Below are positions 27,401 through 36,941 of a stretch of DNA of 64,000 nucleotides, piece after piece. Position numbers and translations under genes: made by a program. Where the stretch lies: contig JBAMJV010000894.1 of the NCBI GenBank assembly GCA_037951105.1, forward strand, positions 24,636-88,635. Direction: 5' to 3'. Origin of the DNA: Echinarachnius parma (lineage: Eukaryota > Echinodermata > Echinoidea > Clypeasteroida > Echinarachniidae). Position 1 is the first letter of the stretch. Every line of letters starts with the position of its first letter. Below the pieces are notes generated by a model. It searched no databases and was not told the DNA's origin. It was given only the letters and a program-made list of their open reading frames with translations.

Positions 27401-30400
27401 CCGAGCTGGATACCTTGCAACGGATGTTCAAGGAGAAGGGAGCATGACTTGGCCAATGCAGTTGCAAAGGTGGATCACTTGACACTTCAGTTTGATGACC
27501 TCAATATATTCTTATTATACGAATATCCCTCTCTTATTTTGTCTTTTACTATTGGTAAAGTTTGATTTGTTTCTGGTTTGCTTGTTCTTCAGCAGCCGAG
27601 CTGGATAGCTTGCGACGGATGTTCAAGGAGAAGGAGCATGAGTTGGCCAGCGCAGTGGCCAAGGTAGATCACCTGACACACCAACTGGAGAACGTCCGGA
27701 GGGGCAATGTGGGGAACTCCCTCCAGTCTCCTGCAGCCTCGCAGGAACTGGACAGACTTCGCAGAGAACTCCTGGTAAGAATCCACTTGTATAGTTATCA
27801 TTTCACTTCAATTCAATAGTTCTGAATTCAAAAACTTGTTTCCGGGTACTGAAGCATGTGCGAGTACTGGTATATTTTCATAAATTATACATTTGTAAGA
27901 GCTTAGAGAGAATCTTAAAAGTATACAATAATCCTACAGTAATACATTTGCACTGTAAACACACATATTGATGCAGCACACTAGAAGCATAAATCTATCT
28001 AAAATGGAGTCCCTCTTGCCTAGCTTGGCAATCCAATTTCTTGGATTGTAGAATTACCCATGTGATCAAAATATATCAACTTTTGAAGGAGAGATATTTT
28101 TTCTCTCTTTTGTTTGAGCAGCATTGAAACATTTTACTGGTTCCTTTTAAAGAAAACAGTAGCAGACATGATTATGTACTTTCTATGTGAAGTGTAATTG
28201 CGATTTCAGTAAATTATTATTTATCCCTTTTCCCCCTAGCATCGGAATCAGATGAATGACCAGCAGAGCATGCAGCTAGATAACCAGAGGAAAGTGCTGA
28301 CACAGCGGAAGGATGAAGTAGTCTTTGTAGACAGGAGGATAGAGGAACTCACCGAGCTGTTGAGACGCAAGAGAGTCCTACAGAACCAGCACCGCCAGCC
28401 TCCCACCGTCAACAGCAACAACAATGCCATGACCCGCCACCTTCCCAATGGCAGCATTCCTCAGAGGAGACCTGGTGGGCCGGGTGACCAGGGTCAAGAC
28501 AGAAGTGGCCTGGATAATGGAGGACATATCCCAGCCAACAAGCCACCTGTAGCTCCCAGACCCAACCGTCTGTTCAATGGCGCACCAGGGCAGAAGCCAG
28601 TGCCTGGCAACAAACCGGTGCCAGCCCCCAAGCCATCCATGATGAACCACCCTGGAGGGGGCTTCAAGCCTCGCTCTGGGTCCTCTGTCCCAGTCACAGG
28701 GCCTCAGGGAACTCCTGTCATGCCTCCACAGACACAGCTAGATGCAGGCCACAAGAGGATGGATGGCAATGTTGATGCCAGCGGTAGTGAGACGTCATCC
28801 CTGACAGAGAATTCTAGCTTAGATAGTGTGCCCAGCTCAACCGGTTACCAGCATTTCAGACAAGGTGGCAACATAGCCGGAGGTATTCGGCCTGGTGCTG
28901 GATCCCCTAACCAGGCTAATCGTTGGCCACCACAAAACAGGTCATCACCTAATTCCTCACTTCAGGATGGACAGGGGTCTAATGTTAACACAGATCTGAG
29001 TGTGCAAGTACGGGGCAATCTTCCCTTATCTCAGAATGACCCTCGTACCAAAAATCTGATGAACCGGCGTGCAGGAGACCGCTCACCCATGTACAGCCCC
29101 AGTGGCCAGCCTGCTGCGACATCATCATCTTGGGACAGTACAGAACTTGACTCGTCTCTCCCCCCTCAACCCCAGGGTGCTCTCAGACACCCATCATCCC
29201 CCCAAGGCAAGAAACCTCCCCCTCCACCACCTACCCGCAGTGAGAACACAAGGCTGTCAAATCCTTCCACTCCTACAGGCCCCGGTCACCCTTTCTATGG
29301 TCAAGCTAACCTTCCTCATGGATCAGAATCATCCTCGACTGTCCCAACCACCCAACCCGGTGAACACATCGACACCACTAGACCGCATCATCAGCGATCA
29401 CCGGCAACTGTGGGGATGTACGCACCTCCTCCCAATGCACAGGATCGCAACTTCAACCGTCCCAGCTTCCAGCATGGTCACCCCAACCCTCCGTACTACC
29501 CTGGAAGATCACACAGTTTCCACACCAATGACCTCTTCCCAATGGGCGACATGCAACGTGTCCCAGAAGATGGTGAGGACGCCCCTATATCTCCCAACCG
29601 ACCTGCGAGCCCTGTCAAGTTCCCCACCCTTACCCTGCAGCGCTACATGGACCCGGAGAGGATACACAACATGCCTCGCCCCCTCAAGAAACGATTGTCC
29701 TACACAGAGAGCAAGGGGGAGAACTTCTCCTTCCTCAACGCAGAGCTGCGCAGCAAGCTTCCATTCTACCATCCTGAACACCCTCAGGGCAATTCTGACA
29801 AAGATCCAGGTCAGGCGCCGAGTGTCGGCCAGAAGCAGCCAGACCAAGGCGGGTCTGGGTCTGTCATCCTGGCTCCTATCGCTCAACCAGAGAGTGACGA
29901 CTCGCTGAGCTCCAATACTCAGCCCTCAAATGACTCCAAGACAGAGGTGGCAGCGAAGGAGGCTGAGAAGAAGGCTAACAGCCAGAGCAAGTACCAGAAC
30001 GATGCGATCCTGAGCCACCAGCAGTACAGCAAGGCCCTGTCCCAGTACGCCCGCTCACCCATCCTGGACCAGACCAAGAAGAGAGAGACCAAGCTCAAAG
30101 GCATCCTCAAGAACCCTAAGAGCAAGAGCAAGGGCATCAGGGTCAGGTTTGACCCTCTGGCTCTCCTCCTGGATGCTTCACTCGAGGGAGAGTTCAGCCT
30201 CGTCAGACAGATCATCCCTGAGGTTAGCGTAACTATGAATTGAAATGAAATTTATTTACCGAACAATAATATCGTTTACAATATAACATAAATTACATGA
30301 TAATTACAATTGATAAGATATCATTGTTGGTAAAAAAAAGGCCAGCAATAGCGAAGCCTGCTAGTCGAGGCCAGTCCTTTTTTACGATTTTTAGAACAAG

Positions 30401-33400
30401 ATTTCAAATATTTTTGGGATAATTTACAATGTATTTACAATATTTACAAAAGTGATTATTTGAATATATATTTACAGGATTTTATGCCAAATCATTCTCT
30501 ATGAGATATCTTTAGTAAGAAACTCATTAGTAGAAAACATTGCAAGATATATCTTTGAAAGATGTTCTGAAATGTTGTTTCCATGACATATATTTATAAG
30601 AGTCATTGGTGCATTTCAAAAGATTGATAGTTAGTGCATTTACCATTTATGTACATGTAATATTTTAAAATATGTTTAATTACCTCCTCTTTTTGGTAGT
30701 CTACCAAACATTCATCCAACACAAGTCATCCGTACAATATCATCATTGTAAACTATACTTTTAATTGATCATTTCAGTTCAGACTTGTCTAATTTTTATA
30801 ATAAATTGGGATTCATTTGTTAATTTATATGGACGGAGTAGTAACTTTTACTGATTTGTCCCCAGGTTTCCAACACTGTTGGAGCCAATGCATAGGGTAT
30901 CACAGCACTGCACAATAACTATCTGTAACAATTACTGGAAACAATTCTAAGCATTTTTTAGTTCAGACTAGTCTGATTTGAAAATTAATTGGGTAATAAT
31001 AATTTGATAAACTTTTGTTATTTAATCCGCAGGTTGCTAACCCGAGTGGAGCGAATGACGAGGGTATTACAGCACTGCACAATGCTATCTGCGCCAATCA
31101 CTATGAGATTGTTAACTTCCTCATCAACTATGGAGTGGATGTCAACTCCCCAGACAGCGATGGCTGGTGAGAATTTTATCATTCTGTTTTTTTTTTTCTT
31201 AATTCATTTGAGCATGATAGGCAAAAAAACTCAGTTATGACAATGAAATAGTTGTGCAAATCCTAAATGTCTGTTATATTATTATTGGAATATTATTCTC
31301 CTTGTTAAATCTTACTTTTAAATATTATGAGGGAGTGTTTTAGGATTTAATCCTTGCTCTAGAAATGTGTTTGTGTAATTGTATCATCATGATACATAAC
31401 CTGGTTGAGCATTGTGATGATTCATATAATCAATACGGTCAAACCTTTCTTAGTGGCCACCTGTCTATAGTGACTCACCTGCCTATAATGGCCACCAAAA
31501 TTGATCCCTCGCAGAGAAAACCAGTGTTATGGAACCTGTCTATAGAGGTGAGGTCACCTGTCTACAGTGGCCACTTATTTGGTTTCCCTTGGGTTGTAAC
31601 TGTACACATGTTTGACTGTAGTTGAAATTTTTCCCAATATTAAAGGTGCATATGTAAAGTGTCAGATATTGCCCAAAATGACATTTGAGACTTCAATCGT
31701 ATACAAAAATCATTGTAACATATGTCAGAATGATGTGTGAAAGAGAACACTGCTTTCCTGGTTAAAAAAGCGAAAATCTGCTTCAGCTTTTACAACAAAT
31801 TACTGTATGACGTGTATGAGGTTTATGACCGTTCATTAACGCTCTTGAGCTGAATGATTATCAATGATAGATTTTGTCATAATGAAAGGGGCATTTGAAA
31901 AAATCAAACCCTATTTTATTCTTCTCTTAACATAAGCCAAACAACACGGTAGAAGAGAAATGTGGAATCTCAAATAAATTTTTGTGGACACGTTACAGGT
32001 ACACTTGACAAACTTTTTTCCATTGCTTTGACTTTCCCTCCAGGACCCCTCTACACTGCGCAGCGTCGTGTAATAACATCATTATGGTGCGTAACCTTGT
32101 GGAGCATGGGGCCTGCCCCTACGCCACCACCATCAGCGACCGGGAAACGCCTGCTCAGAAGTGTGAGGAGGAGGAAGATGGCTTCCAAGGGTGCTATGAT
32201 TACCTCGCTGGTAAGTAATAATAATTTCACCATTTATATATCAATAGTGCTGCAGGACAAACGCAATAGGCATGCACTTGTACTAAACACAGGATCTCAA
32301 TGATTGAAGAGTGTGAGCTATATCAAGCTTGCCACACCACATCCACGTATGTGAACCCCTTTCCTTTCTCCCTTTATCAGTTACCTAGACTGTTCTTGTC
32401 CCCCTCCATCCTTGCCCCCCTTCCCTTCCATCCTGCCCAGATGTTTTGTTTTTAAAGGGATAGGGAGATGGGTTACAGGGATGCTATGATTGCCTCTCTA
32501 GTACTAAACAATGTATGAGTTTAAAAGAATTGTTAAAATAATAAAACATATAAAATATTCTATCTTTCGTTTTCATAGGTGCGCAGAATAAGATGGGTGT
32601 TGACCCCAAGATGGCTGTGTTTGCCGTCTACCCACACAGGGCTGAGAAGGACGATGAGCTAGGGTTCCGAGATGGGGATGAGATCTTTGTTCTGAGGAAG
32701 GGAGATGACACGGAGAAGGAGTGGTGGTGGGTGAAAGACAGGGAGAACAAGGAGGGATACGCTCCAAGGAACTTCCTGGCAGTAAGTTGAATTTTCTTCC
32801 TTTTTGTTATCAAACCATAGATAGGCTTATGCTCATTTTATACTGATGTTATTCTATTTCTCATGTTATCAATGTTCAGCTTTGACCAAAATACACATTT
32901 TATAATGCTCTTGTCCTATTTCTGAAGTTAGTAATGCCCAAACTTTGACAACATTTTGTAATGCTTTGGTCTGATTTTCCAAGTTATTAATGTTCAATTT
33001 TTGCTCATTTCATGATGCTCATGTCCTATTTCTCTAGTTATCATTGTCCATCTTTCGGCCAAATGCTCATTTCATAATGATATTGTCCTATTTCTCACAT
33101 GAATGTTCAATTTTGACAAAAATATCTTTGAACTCCTATTTCACCATCTTTGTCATTGGGTATAATTAGAAAATGTATCAATGTTCCCATGCTGTTACAA
33201 GAGGCAGAAAATTATGATTGTTATGTCTGTGAAGGAAAGTATTTATTGTAGCAATACAGTTTTGAGGATTAATAGATATTATTTTATGTAATTTTATGTA
33301 TTCCACATATTAAAAATGTGAACTAATTTATACTGAAATGTTTGTATAATTCCTCCCCCTTTTTTCTTCTTCTTTGCAGACTTGCCCTCGTGTGAAGCCT

Positions 33401-33412
33401 CTGTACAGGTGA
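9441..33412 (+). CDS. ASPP: ASPP-family protein (apoptosis-stimulating of p53 protein, ASPP1/2-like), 5' partial
   Basis: Nine coding exons join in frame: 9441-9499, 22577-22714, 25295-25424, 27593-27774, 28240-30222, 31033-31166, 32044-32210, 32579-32781 and 33380-33412. The product has a Gln-rich coiled coil ([16 protein letters not shown]), a long Pro/Ser-rich middle with PPPPPPTR, the conserved [12 protein letters not shown] segment, the RVRF PP1-docking motif followed by [14 protein letters not shown], ankyrin repeats, and a C-terminal SH3. This order is diagnostic of ASPP proteins, which bind p53-family members and PP1 and modulate apoptosis and cell polarity. The N-terminal coiled coil makes it ASPP1/ASPP2-like and not iASPP-like. 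Vertebrate paralogues are TP53BP2 and PPP1R13B; a single invertebrate orthologue is assumed. The N-terminal ubiquitin-like/RA exons are not in view. Total span is at least 24 kb because of a 13-kb intron (9500-22576). Confidence 0.95.
12528..12590 (+). pseudogene. tRNA-like sequence (SINE head or tRNA pseudogene)
   Basis: A-box TGGCTCAATGG and a perfect B-box GGTTCGATTCC are correctly ordered, with a partly pairing acceptor (GGGTCTT and GAAGCC). At about 62 nt it is too short for a full cloverleaf, because the anticodon arm is missing or reduced. It is probably a tRNA-derived repeat rather than a functional tRNA. Confidence 0.45.
15398..15442. repeat. Poly-C tract with two T interruptions
   Basis: About 45 bases are nearly all C, one of roughly a dozen long G or C homopolymers in the window. 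The strand-complementary G run could form quadruplexes. Confidence 0.95.
16755..17184 (+). mobile_element. TTAA-flanked MITE, copy 1
   Basis: TTAA occurs at both ends (16751-16754 and 17185-17188). Ends AGGGTATCACCACCC and GGTGGTCCCCT are imperfect inverted repeats. The 430-bp interior has no coding capacity and matches 17944-18336 and 38277-38717. TTAA targets are used by piggyBac and Kolobok transposases; which one mobilised this family is not decided here. Confidence 0.8.
17944..18336 (+). mobile_element. TTAA MITE, copy 2 (diverged)
   Basis: It aligns along its length with 16755-17184, from CCCAAAATAATATTCTTATA to the right end GGTGGTCTCCT followed by TTAA (18337-18340). The left TTAA has mutated to TGAA. 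It lies about 760 bp from copy 1 in the same orientation. Confidence 0.7.
22577..22714 (+). CDS. ASPP: ASPP exon: start of coiled coil
   Basis: Acceptor CATCTGCAG, donor GTGAGA, 46 codons, phase 0 at both ends. It encodes [20 protein letters not shown] and continues to [13 protein letters not shown]. It aligns closely with the ASPP2 coiled-coil start ([16 protein letters not shown], then RLKFLKQQ). The heptad pattern and Gln richness are clear. Confidence 0.93.
22930..23116 (-). mobile_element. Internally deleted TTAA MITE (family at 58444)
   Basis: It carries the reverse complement of the interior of 58444-59017 (GAACCGATTTTGAT, TTTCATTATCTCAC) and ends in ATCCC followed by TTTAA at 23116-23120. 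It directly abuts the next MITE. Confidence 0.65.
23120..23413. mobile_element. MITE of the GGGGTGTTTCACAAAGAT family, copy 1
   Basis: The right part AACTTAGGGTCTTTGTGATA followed by CACCCCCC and the left part CTCTAAGTTGGACTT match copies at 36662-36941 and 62942-63290. The left terminus is lost where it joins the neighbouring MITE. Confidence 0.65.
25295..25424 (+). CDS. ASPP: ASPP exon: coiled coil continued
   Basis: Acceptor CCCTGGCAG, donor GTAAGT, 43 codons plus one base (phase 1 out). It encodes [20 protein letters not shown] and a following segment ending AKISNSNL, matching the second part of the ASPP coiled coil. A partial copy of its 3' half and donor lies 180 bp downstream (25529-25625). 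Confidence 0.93.
25529..25625 (+). pseudogene. Partial duplicate of the preceding ASPP exon
   Basis: This repeats the last 76 or so bases of exon 25295-25424 plus the GTAAGTTCATTGTCC donor region. Differences are mainly synonymous (CTG to CTA, CTC to CTT, GGG to GGA), plus Thr to Ile and one extra Asn codon. A possible acceptor (TCTTGAG, exon from 25532) would give 73 bases, which breaks the frame if included as an extra exon. It is therefore probably not used, although the donor is intact. Confidence 0.7.
27188..27326 (+). pseudogene. Decayed duplicate 1 of the ASPP exon at 27593
   Basis: It is nearly identical to exon 27593-27774 from its acceptor (here TTAGTAGCC) through [16 protein letters not shown]. 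It then gains one G (GTGGGGGAACTC against GTGGGGAACTC), shifting the frame. The copy stops before the exon's last third, with no donor. Substitutions include RRMF to GLMF. Confidence 0.8.
27370..27500 (+). pseudogene. Decayed duplicate 2 of the ASPP exon at 27593
   Basis: The copy includes flanking intron (TTTCTGGT...TTGCTTACTTATTAGCAG). The reading runs [15 protein letters not shown] and then reaches a stop because of an extra G after AAGGAGAAG. It has diverged further than duplicate 1 and fades out near 27500 without a donor. Confidence 0.8.
27593..27774 (+). CDS. ASPP: ASPP exon: third coiled-coil exon with NAGNAG acceptor
   Basis: It encodes [20 protein letters not shown] and continues to [12 protein letters not shown], matching the ASPP2 segment around NNLFQQKQRELVLAVSKVEE. 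The acceptor is a tandem CAGCAG. Using the first AG gives S-A-E-L across the junction and using the second gives S-E-L, so a one-residue splice variant is possible and both keep the frame. The donor is GTAAGA and the end is phase 0. It is the only one of three tandem copies that is intact. Confidence 0.92.
28240..30222 (+). CDS. ASPP: ASPP large central exon: coiled-coil end, proline-rich region, PP1-docking motif
   Basis: One 1983-base exon encodes 661 residues, from acceptor CCCCCTAG to donor GTTAGC, phase 0 at both ends. It begins [20 protein letters not shown] (end of the coiled coil, compare ASPP2 LRNKLNQEQNAKLQQQRE). A long Pro/Ser/Asn/Gln-rich, presumably disordered part follows, with PPPPPPTR near 29210-29240. 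Next come the ASPP signature [12 protein letters not shown] (about 29673-29708) and [20 protein letters not shown] (RVRF at 30139-30150), where RVxF docks PP1 in this family. GC content is well above that of the flanking introns. The frame could read on through the donor to TGA at 30241, but conservation of the next exon supports splicing. Confidence 0.95.
31033..31166 (+). CDS. ASPP: ASPP exon: first ankyrin repeats
   Basis: Acceptor TTTAATCCGCAG, donor GTGAGA. It encodes [20 protein letters not shown] and then [23 protein letters not shown] plus two bases of the Trp codon. It matches the ASPP2 ankyrin core [22 protein letters not shown]. In the family, the ankyrin plus SH3 module contacts p53 and PP1. 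Confidence 0.96.
31436..31618. mobile_element. TA-flanked MITE in an ASPP intron
   Basis: Termini CGGTCAAACC (left) and GTTTGACTG (right) are inverted repeats flanked by TA. The interior repeats CTGTCTATAGTGGCCACC-type motifs. The same motif family occurs at about 53630-53960. Confidence 0.6.
31644..32008. mobile_element. TTAA-flanked MITE in an ASPP intron (family also at 62315)
   Basis: The left end TTAAAGGTGCATATGTAAAG and the interior align along their length with the better-preserved copy at 62315-62673. The right end (GACACGTTACAGG) is decayed. It lies immediately upstream of the acceptor of the next ASPP exon. Confidence 0.7.
32044..32210 (+). CDS. ASPP: ASPP exon: ankyrin repeats continued
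   Basis: Acceptor CCCTCCAG, donor GTAAGT. It encodes [20 protein letters not shown], then [26 protein letters not shown] and CYDYLAG. Compare the ASPP2 segment [20 protein letters not shown] and KCEEMEEGY. The Trp codon is completed across the junction. Confidence 0.96.
32579..32781 (+). CDS. ASPP: ASPP exon: SH3 domain
   Basis: Acceptor TTTTCATAG, donor GTAAGT. It encodes [20 protein letters not shown] followed by the SH3 hallmarks Ax[33 protein letters not shown]. Compare the ASPP2 segments NDDELPMKEGD and [20 protein letters not shown]. In the family this SH3 contacts the p53 core domain and PP1. Confidence 0.96.
33380..33412 (+). CDS. ASPP: ASPP last coding exon and stop
   Basis: Acceptor TCTTTGCAG. 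It encodes [10 protein letters not shown] and then TGA. This aligns with the ASPP2 tail YPRIKPRQRSLA but ends slightly earlier. The 3' UTR follows; its polyadenylation site is not determined. Confidence 0.92.
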   Translation, partial: TCPRVKPLYR

Positions 33413-35723
33413 TGTCATTCCCTCAACAGCAGGGGAATTCCCTGAATTGTGAAGGGGTTTTTTCCCTGAATGGTGATGGGGGAATTCCCTTGATTAAGAA
33501 GGACCAACCACTACATCAATGGACCAGCTTACTCATCATTTAATGACTGTGAAAATAGCAAGATTCTTGCTTATTCAAACTGATGCGCTGCCAGGAGGGC
33601 CTTGTAACCTACAAGTAAAGATGTATGATTAATCATCCATTCAATTGATCGATCCTATGATTAATTATTTTATCAATTGATTAATCATACAATTAGTATT
33701 TATGTTATAGGGCCCAGGTTTGCTGAGGTGTTAGACAGTGACAAATGATTCAAAATATTGTATTCAAAAGAGAAATAAGTGTCGCTAAATCACCTTGTGG
33801 TGATGTATTTTTACTTTTTTTATTTACTCCCATGGTTGTGAATTGCTTGAGGGAGAGTAAAATAATGTATTGTTGGTGCAAATATTACTGCAGATTATGT
33901 TAGTGCAGTTTCTTATGTGTATGTTTTAAATCTGTACATAATTGAAAGGGGGGGGGGGGGGGGTTATTTGATACGGATTGTGATTTATTTGTGGTCAGCT
34001 GATGTCTAATATGTCTGGGATGTTATATTTGGCTGTTACTAATTACACATATGTTTCTCTCTGGTTTGAATTATAACATCTCTGTGGTGAGAGTGGCATT
34101 AAGTAATTGCTTTGTTGCTAAATTGAGTACTGCATATCTTGTAGGTTAGAGCCATGTATGTAATGTCCAATGTTTAGAATATAATTATTTCAGATGTAGG
34201 GAATAATTATTTTTTAAAAGAGAGCTACATTTCTTTTCTTCAAGGCTCTCAGACTTTAAAGGGATCAAGTAACATTGTCCAAATCCTCAAAACTTATTTG
34301 GAACTCGAGCAGTTCTCCCATACCTTGTTGTATTTGTATTAAAAATAGAAGCATAGGACAGGTTCTGTTTCTTTTATTTTCCCTTTCGTTAAAATATATT
34401 GACAATTGAAGTGTTCACTTTGCATCTTCGCTCATTACTCGGCTATAATTCATCCATTTAATGTGAAATGTTTACAGTTTACTCAGTGGACATATCTGCT
34501 TTTTAATTATTTTAATTAAACATTTTAATTATCAATCAATCTGAAAATTGTCACTCTAAGAGAATTTTTTTTTTTTCATGGGTGGTTAAGATAAGCTGGT
34601 TTCTAATTATTGATATATGTGAATCTTGCTTTAACAAATTCATTTGGACCAGTGCGCTTGTTATGAAGGGCTATTGGACAAGAATTGTTCTAAGTTATAT
34701 AGATTACAAATGAAAAAGAGCAAAGAAAATAGGGTTTCTCTAACTCAGATTCGAACACGAGACCTCTGGATTGCTAGACCGGTGCTCTACCAGTTGAGCT
34801 ATAGAAAGTCTTTATAGTGCTTATGTTCGAACCTGAAACCCTTAATAGCTTTACAATGTATCGTGATAATTAGAAACTATTATAAACATGACACAAACAC
34901 ATTACAATTTTGTCTTAAATTACGCAAGTCCAAAAGTGCTGTATTTGTTCATGAGCTATTATTTTGACTATGCAACTCATTTCATTTAAATAACCCAGAG
35001 GAAATGTATGTTTTGTACTTGTGTCCTCAAACCTAGCATTACTTCGGAATTCATAATGCAAGTGTACACCCAGATAATTGTATATTTTATAAACAGAAAT
35101 GTTTTCTGAAGTTTGTAACAAATACATGTTTATTTTATGAAAAAAGGGTACACATTTTGAAATTCAAATGATTTTTCAATTTTGATAAAGGCAAGATATT
35201 CTCTTGCAGTAATAAAATGCTGTTTTGTAAGGTTTTCTGTTACGCTGGTGCTAAGGCAGTGGATATTTTAGTGATGGCTGCTTCATCAGATAAAACAATA
35301 CAATATTTTGACTGTCATAATTTCATGAACATAAAGGGTTCCTTTCCTTATAAAATGCTTGGAGATAATTCAATTTTGTTATAAAATGGACTCCAGTCCT
35401 CAACAGATTAGATTATTATGTTTGTAATTATTTATTTGACTGAGGTTGAGGTAGCATAATGTTGCACATATTTATTTGAAATTATTTCATTTTGGTCTAG
35501 ACAAAATGACCAAATTACACCTGGCCTGGTCACCCTACTTATACATTTTTTTTTTTTCTATCAGAATTATGTGAGTGCGGTGCACTTAATTTTGTTTTCT
35601 TTTGATGCTTCAGTACTTTTTGCGAATATATGATTATGACCAAAATTCTCATTAGGGGCAAATTTAACTACCCCTGGGTTATATAGTTCTAGGGGTAAAT
35701 TTATTGCATCCTTTATGATAATA
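33413..35723. other. ASPP 3' UTR and downstream flank
   Basis: No further coding exon was found. It contains a poly-G run (33948-33963) and the tRNA-like sequence at 34736-34807. Several AATAAA/ATTAAA-like hexamers exist, so the true 3' end cannot be chosen by eye. Confidence 0.4.
34736..34807 (-). pseudogene. tRNA-like sequence with A and B boxes (Ala-AGC-like)
   Basis: On the minus strand, TAGCTCAACTGGTAGAGC gives a good D-arm/A-box and TGTTCGAATCT resembles a B-box, at 72-nt spacing. The anticodon position reads AGC in loop CTAGCAA. The T-stem and acceptor stem are poorly paired, so I read this as a tRNA pseudogene or SINE head and not a working tRNA. Confidence 0.45.
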
Positions 35724-35898
35724 CAGGGAAACCCCGTTATAACGAGCTCGCTTATAACGAGGTACCGTTTGTAACGAGGAGAATTCTTTGGTCCCGATTT
35801 AAATATTTTTTATTAATTCGGCCGTTTATAACGAGGTACCGCTTATAACGAGGTAAATTTGATAGTCCCGACTACCTCGTTATAACGGGGTTTCCCTG
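35724..35898. mobile_element. TA-flanked pogo/Tigger-type MITE, well preserved
   Basis: Inverted ends CAGGGAAACCCCGTTATAAC and GTTATAACGGGGTTTCCCTG are perfect over 20 bp and flanked by TA (35722-35723 and 35899-35900). Internal TATAACGAGGTACC motifs recur three times. The terminus style is typical of pogo/Tigger-derived MITEs. At 175 bp it has no coding capacity. Confidence 0.85.
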
Positions 35899-35984
35899 TA
35901 CCAAACATATGTCATGGGTTCAAATAGCCCATGAAAAGCTATGCATTATTTCATATGATGCGAGTGGGCCAAAATGTATATTTA

Positions 35985-36168
35985 CAGTGGAACCTCTTTA
36001 TGACAAGCTCTATTATTATAACGAGATACCTGAAATAGTTAGGTAATGCACAGGTCCAGGTTCCATGTATGTTATTGTCGTCAAGCCCCGATACGATACA
36101 ATGAGATATCTGATGTAACAAGGTTAATGCAGTGGACCCAATGTGCTTGTTATAATGTGGTTTCACTG
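35985..36168. mobile_element. TA-flanked pogo/Tigger-type MITE, older copy
   Basis: Ends CAGTGGAACCTC and GTGGTTTCACTG are flanked by TA (35983-35984 and 36169-36170), and the interior contains TATAACGAGATACC. It is related to the element 87 bp upstream but much more diverged. Confidence 0.75.
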
Positions 36169-36661
36169 TATTCTGTTCAATGCTCAAAACTCTTTGTACA
36201 TCTTGCACCATGCCTTGTATCGACTGTATTCATGATTCTATGTCACACTGACCCACTGAAGGTAATCATTCTAAATAAACTATAAATAGTATTCATTTCC
36301 ATTCATTTTTTATATATATCAAGTTTTTACCATTATGTATTCATTATATTTGGAAGAAGCTGCACAAATAGTAGATGAAATGTGAAGTAATGAGACTGCC
36401 CTTTAACAAAAAATTAATATAATGCACTGTATTATGATTCTGATTATTATTATTATTATTGTATGTATAGTTGATCATTGATTGCTATGGTGGTGATCTA
36501 TAAAAAGTGTACGATACAGTTATTTAAAATCTTCTTGTTGCTTTTTTGCTTAATATCGTTTCTGCTGTCGTAGGTGATGATTTGAGAAAGATTATTTTGA
36601 TCTTGAGGATTGCATATTGGCTCATCTGCCCCTGATGAAGTGGAATTCATGCTTGTTAATT

Positions 36662-36941
36662 CCATGGGGGTGTTTCAAAAAGATTCAAAGTTGAACTTAA
36701 CTCGAAGTACGACTACAAAATTATGGAAAGCTGTTACTTTCTTTGTAAAGTTGTTAAAACAGTTCTGGTAAAAGGCATACAAATTTGATTTTCTATTATC
36801 AAAGAGACTTTGATCTAATTTTTTGTTGAAAGTCTCGAATATTTGCATTTTGACTTTTAAATAGGTTTTATTTCAAAGCTACAAATGGCCTAAGATAGTT
36901 TTTGAAGTCCAACTCAGAATCTTTGTGAAACACCCCCATGG
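36662..36941. mobile_element. MITE of the GGGGTGTTTCACAAAGAT family, copy 2
   Basis: Perfect 16-bp ends CCATGGGGGTGTTTCA and TGAAACACCCCCATGG enclose 280 bp. Subterminal sequences (AAGTTGAACTTAACTC and AAGTCCAACTCAGAATCTTT) continue the inverted repeat. It matches 23120-23413 and 62942-63290. Confidence 0.8.

Noticed and set aside
29069..29908. 279-residue ORF overlapping the large ASPP exon
   Set aside because: It is a +1 shadow of the GC-rich ASPP coding exon; the ASPP frame is open throughout and conserved.
29509..30215. Antisense ORFs over the ASPP exon
   Set aside because: They are mirror-frame shadows of the coding exon with no independent signals.
34736..34807. Functional tRNA-Ala
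   Set aside because: A and B boxes are present but the T-stem and acceptor stem do not pair well; it is listed as a tRNA-like pseudogene.
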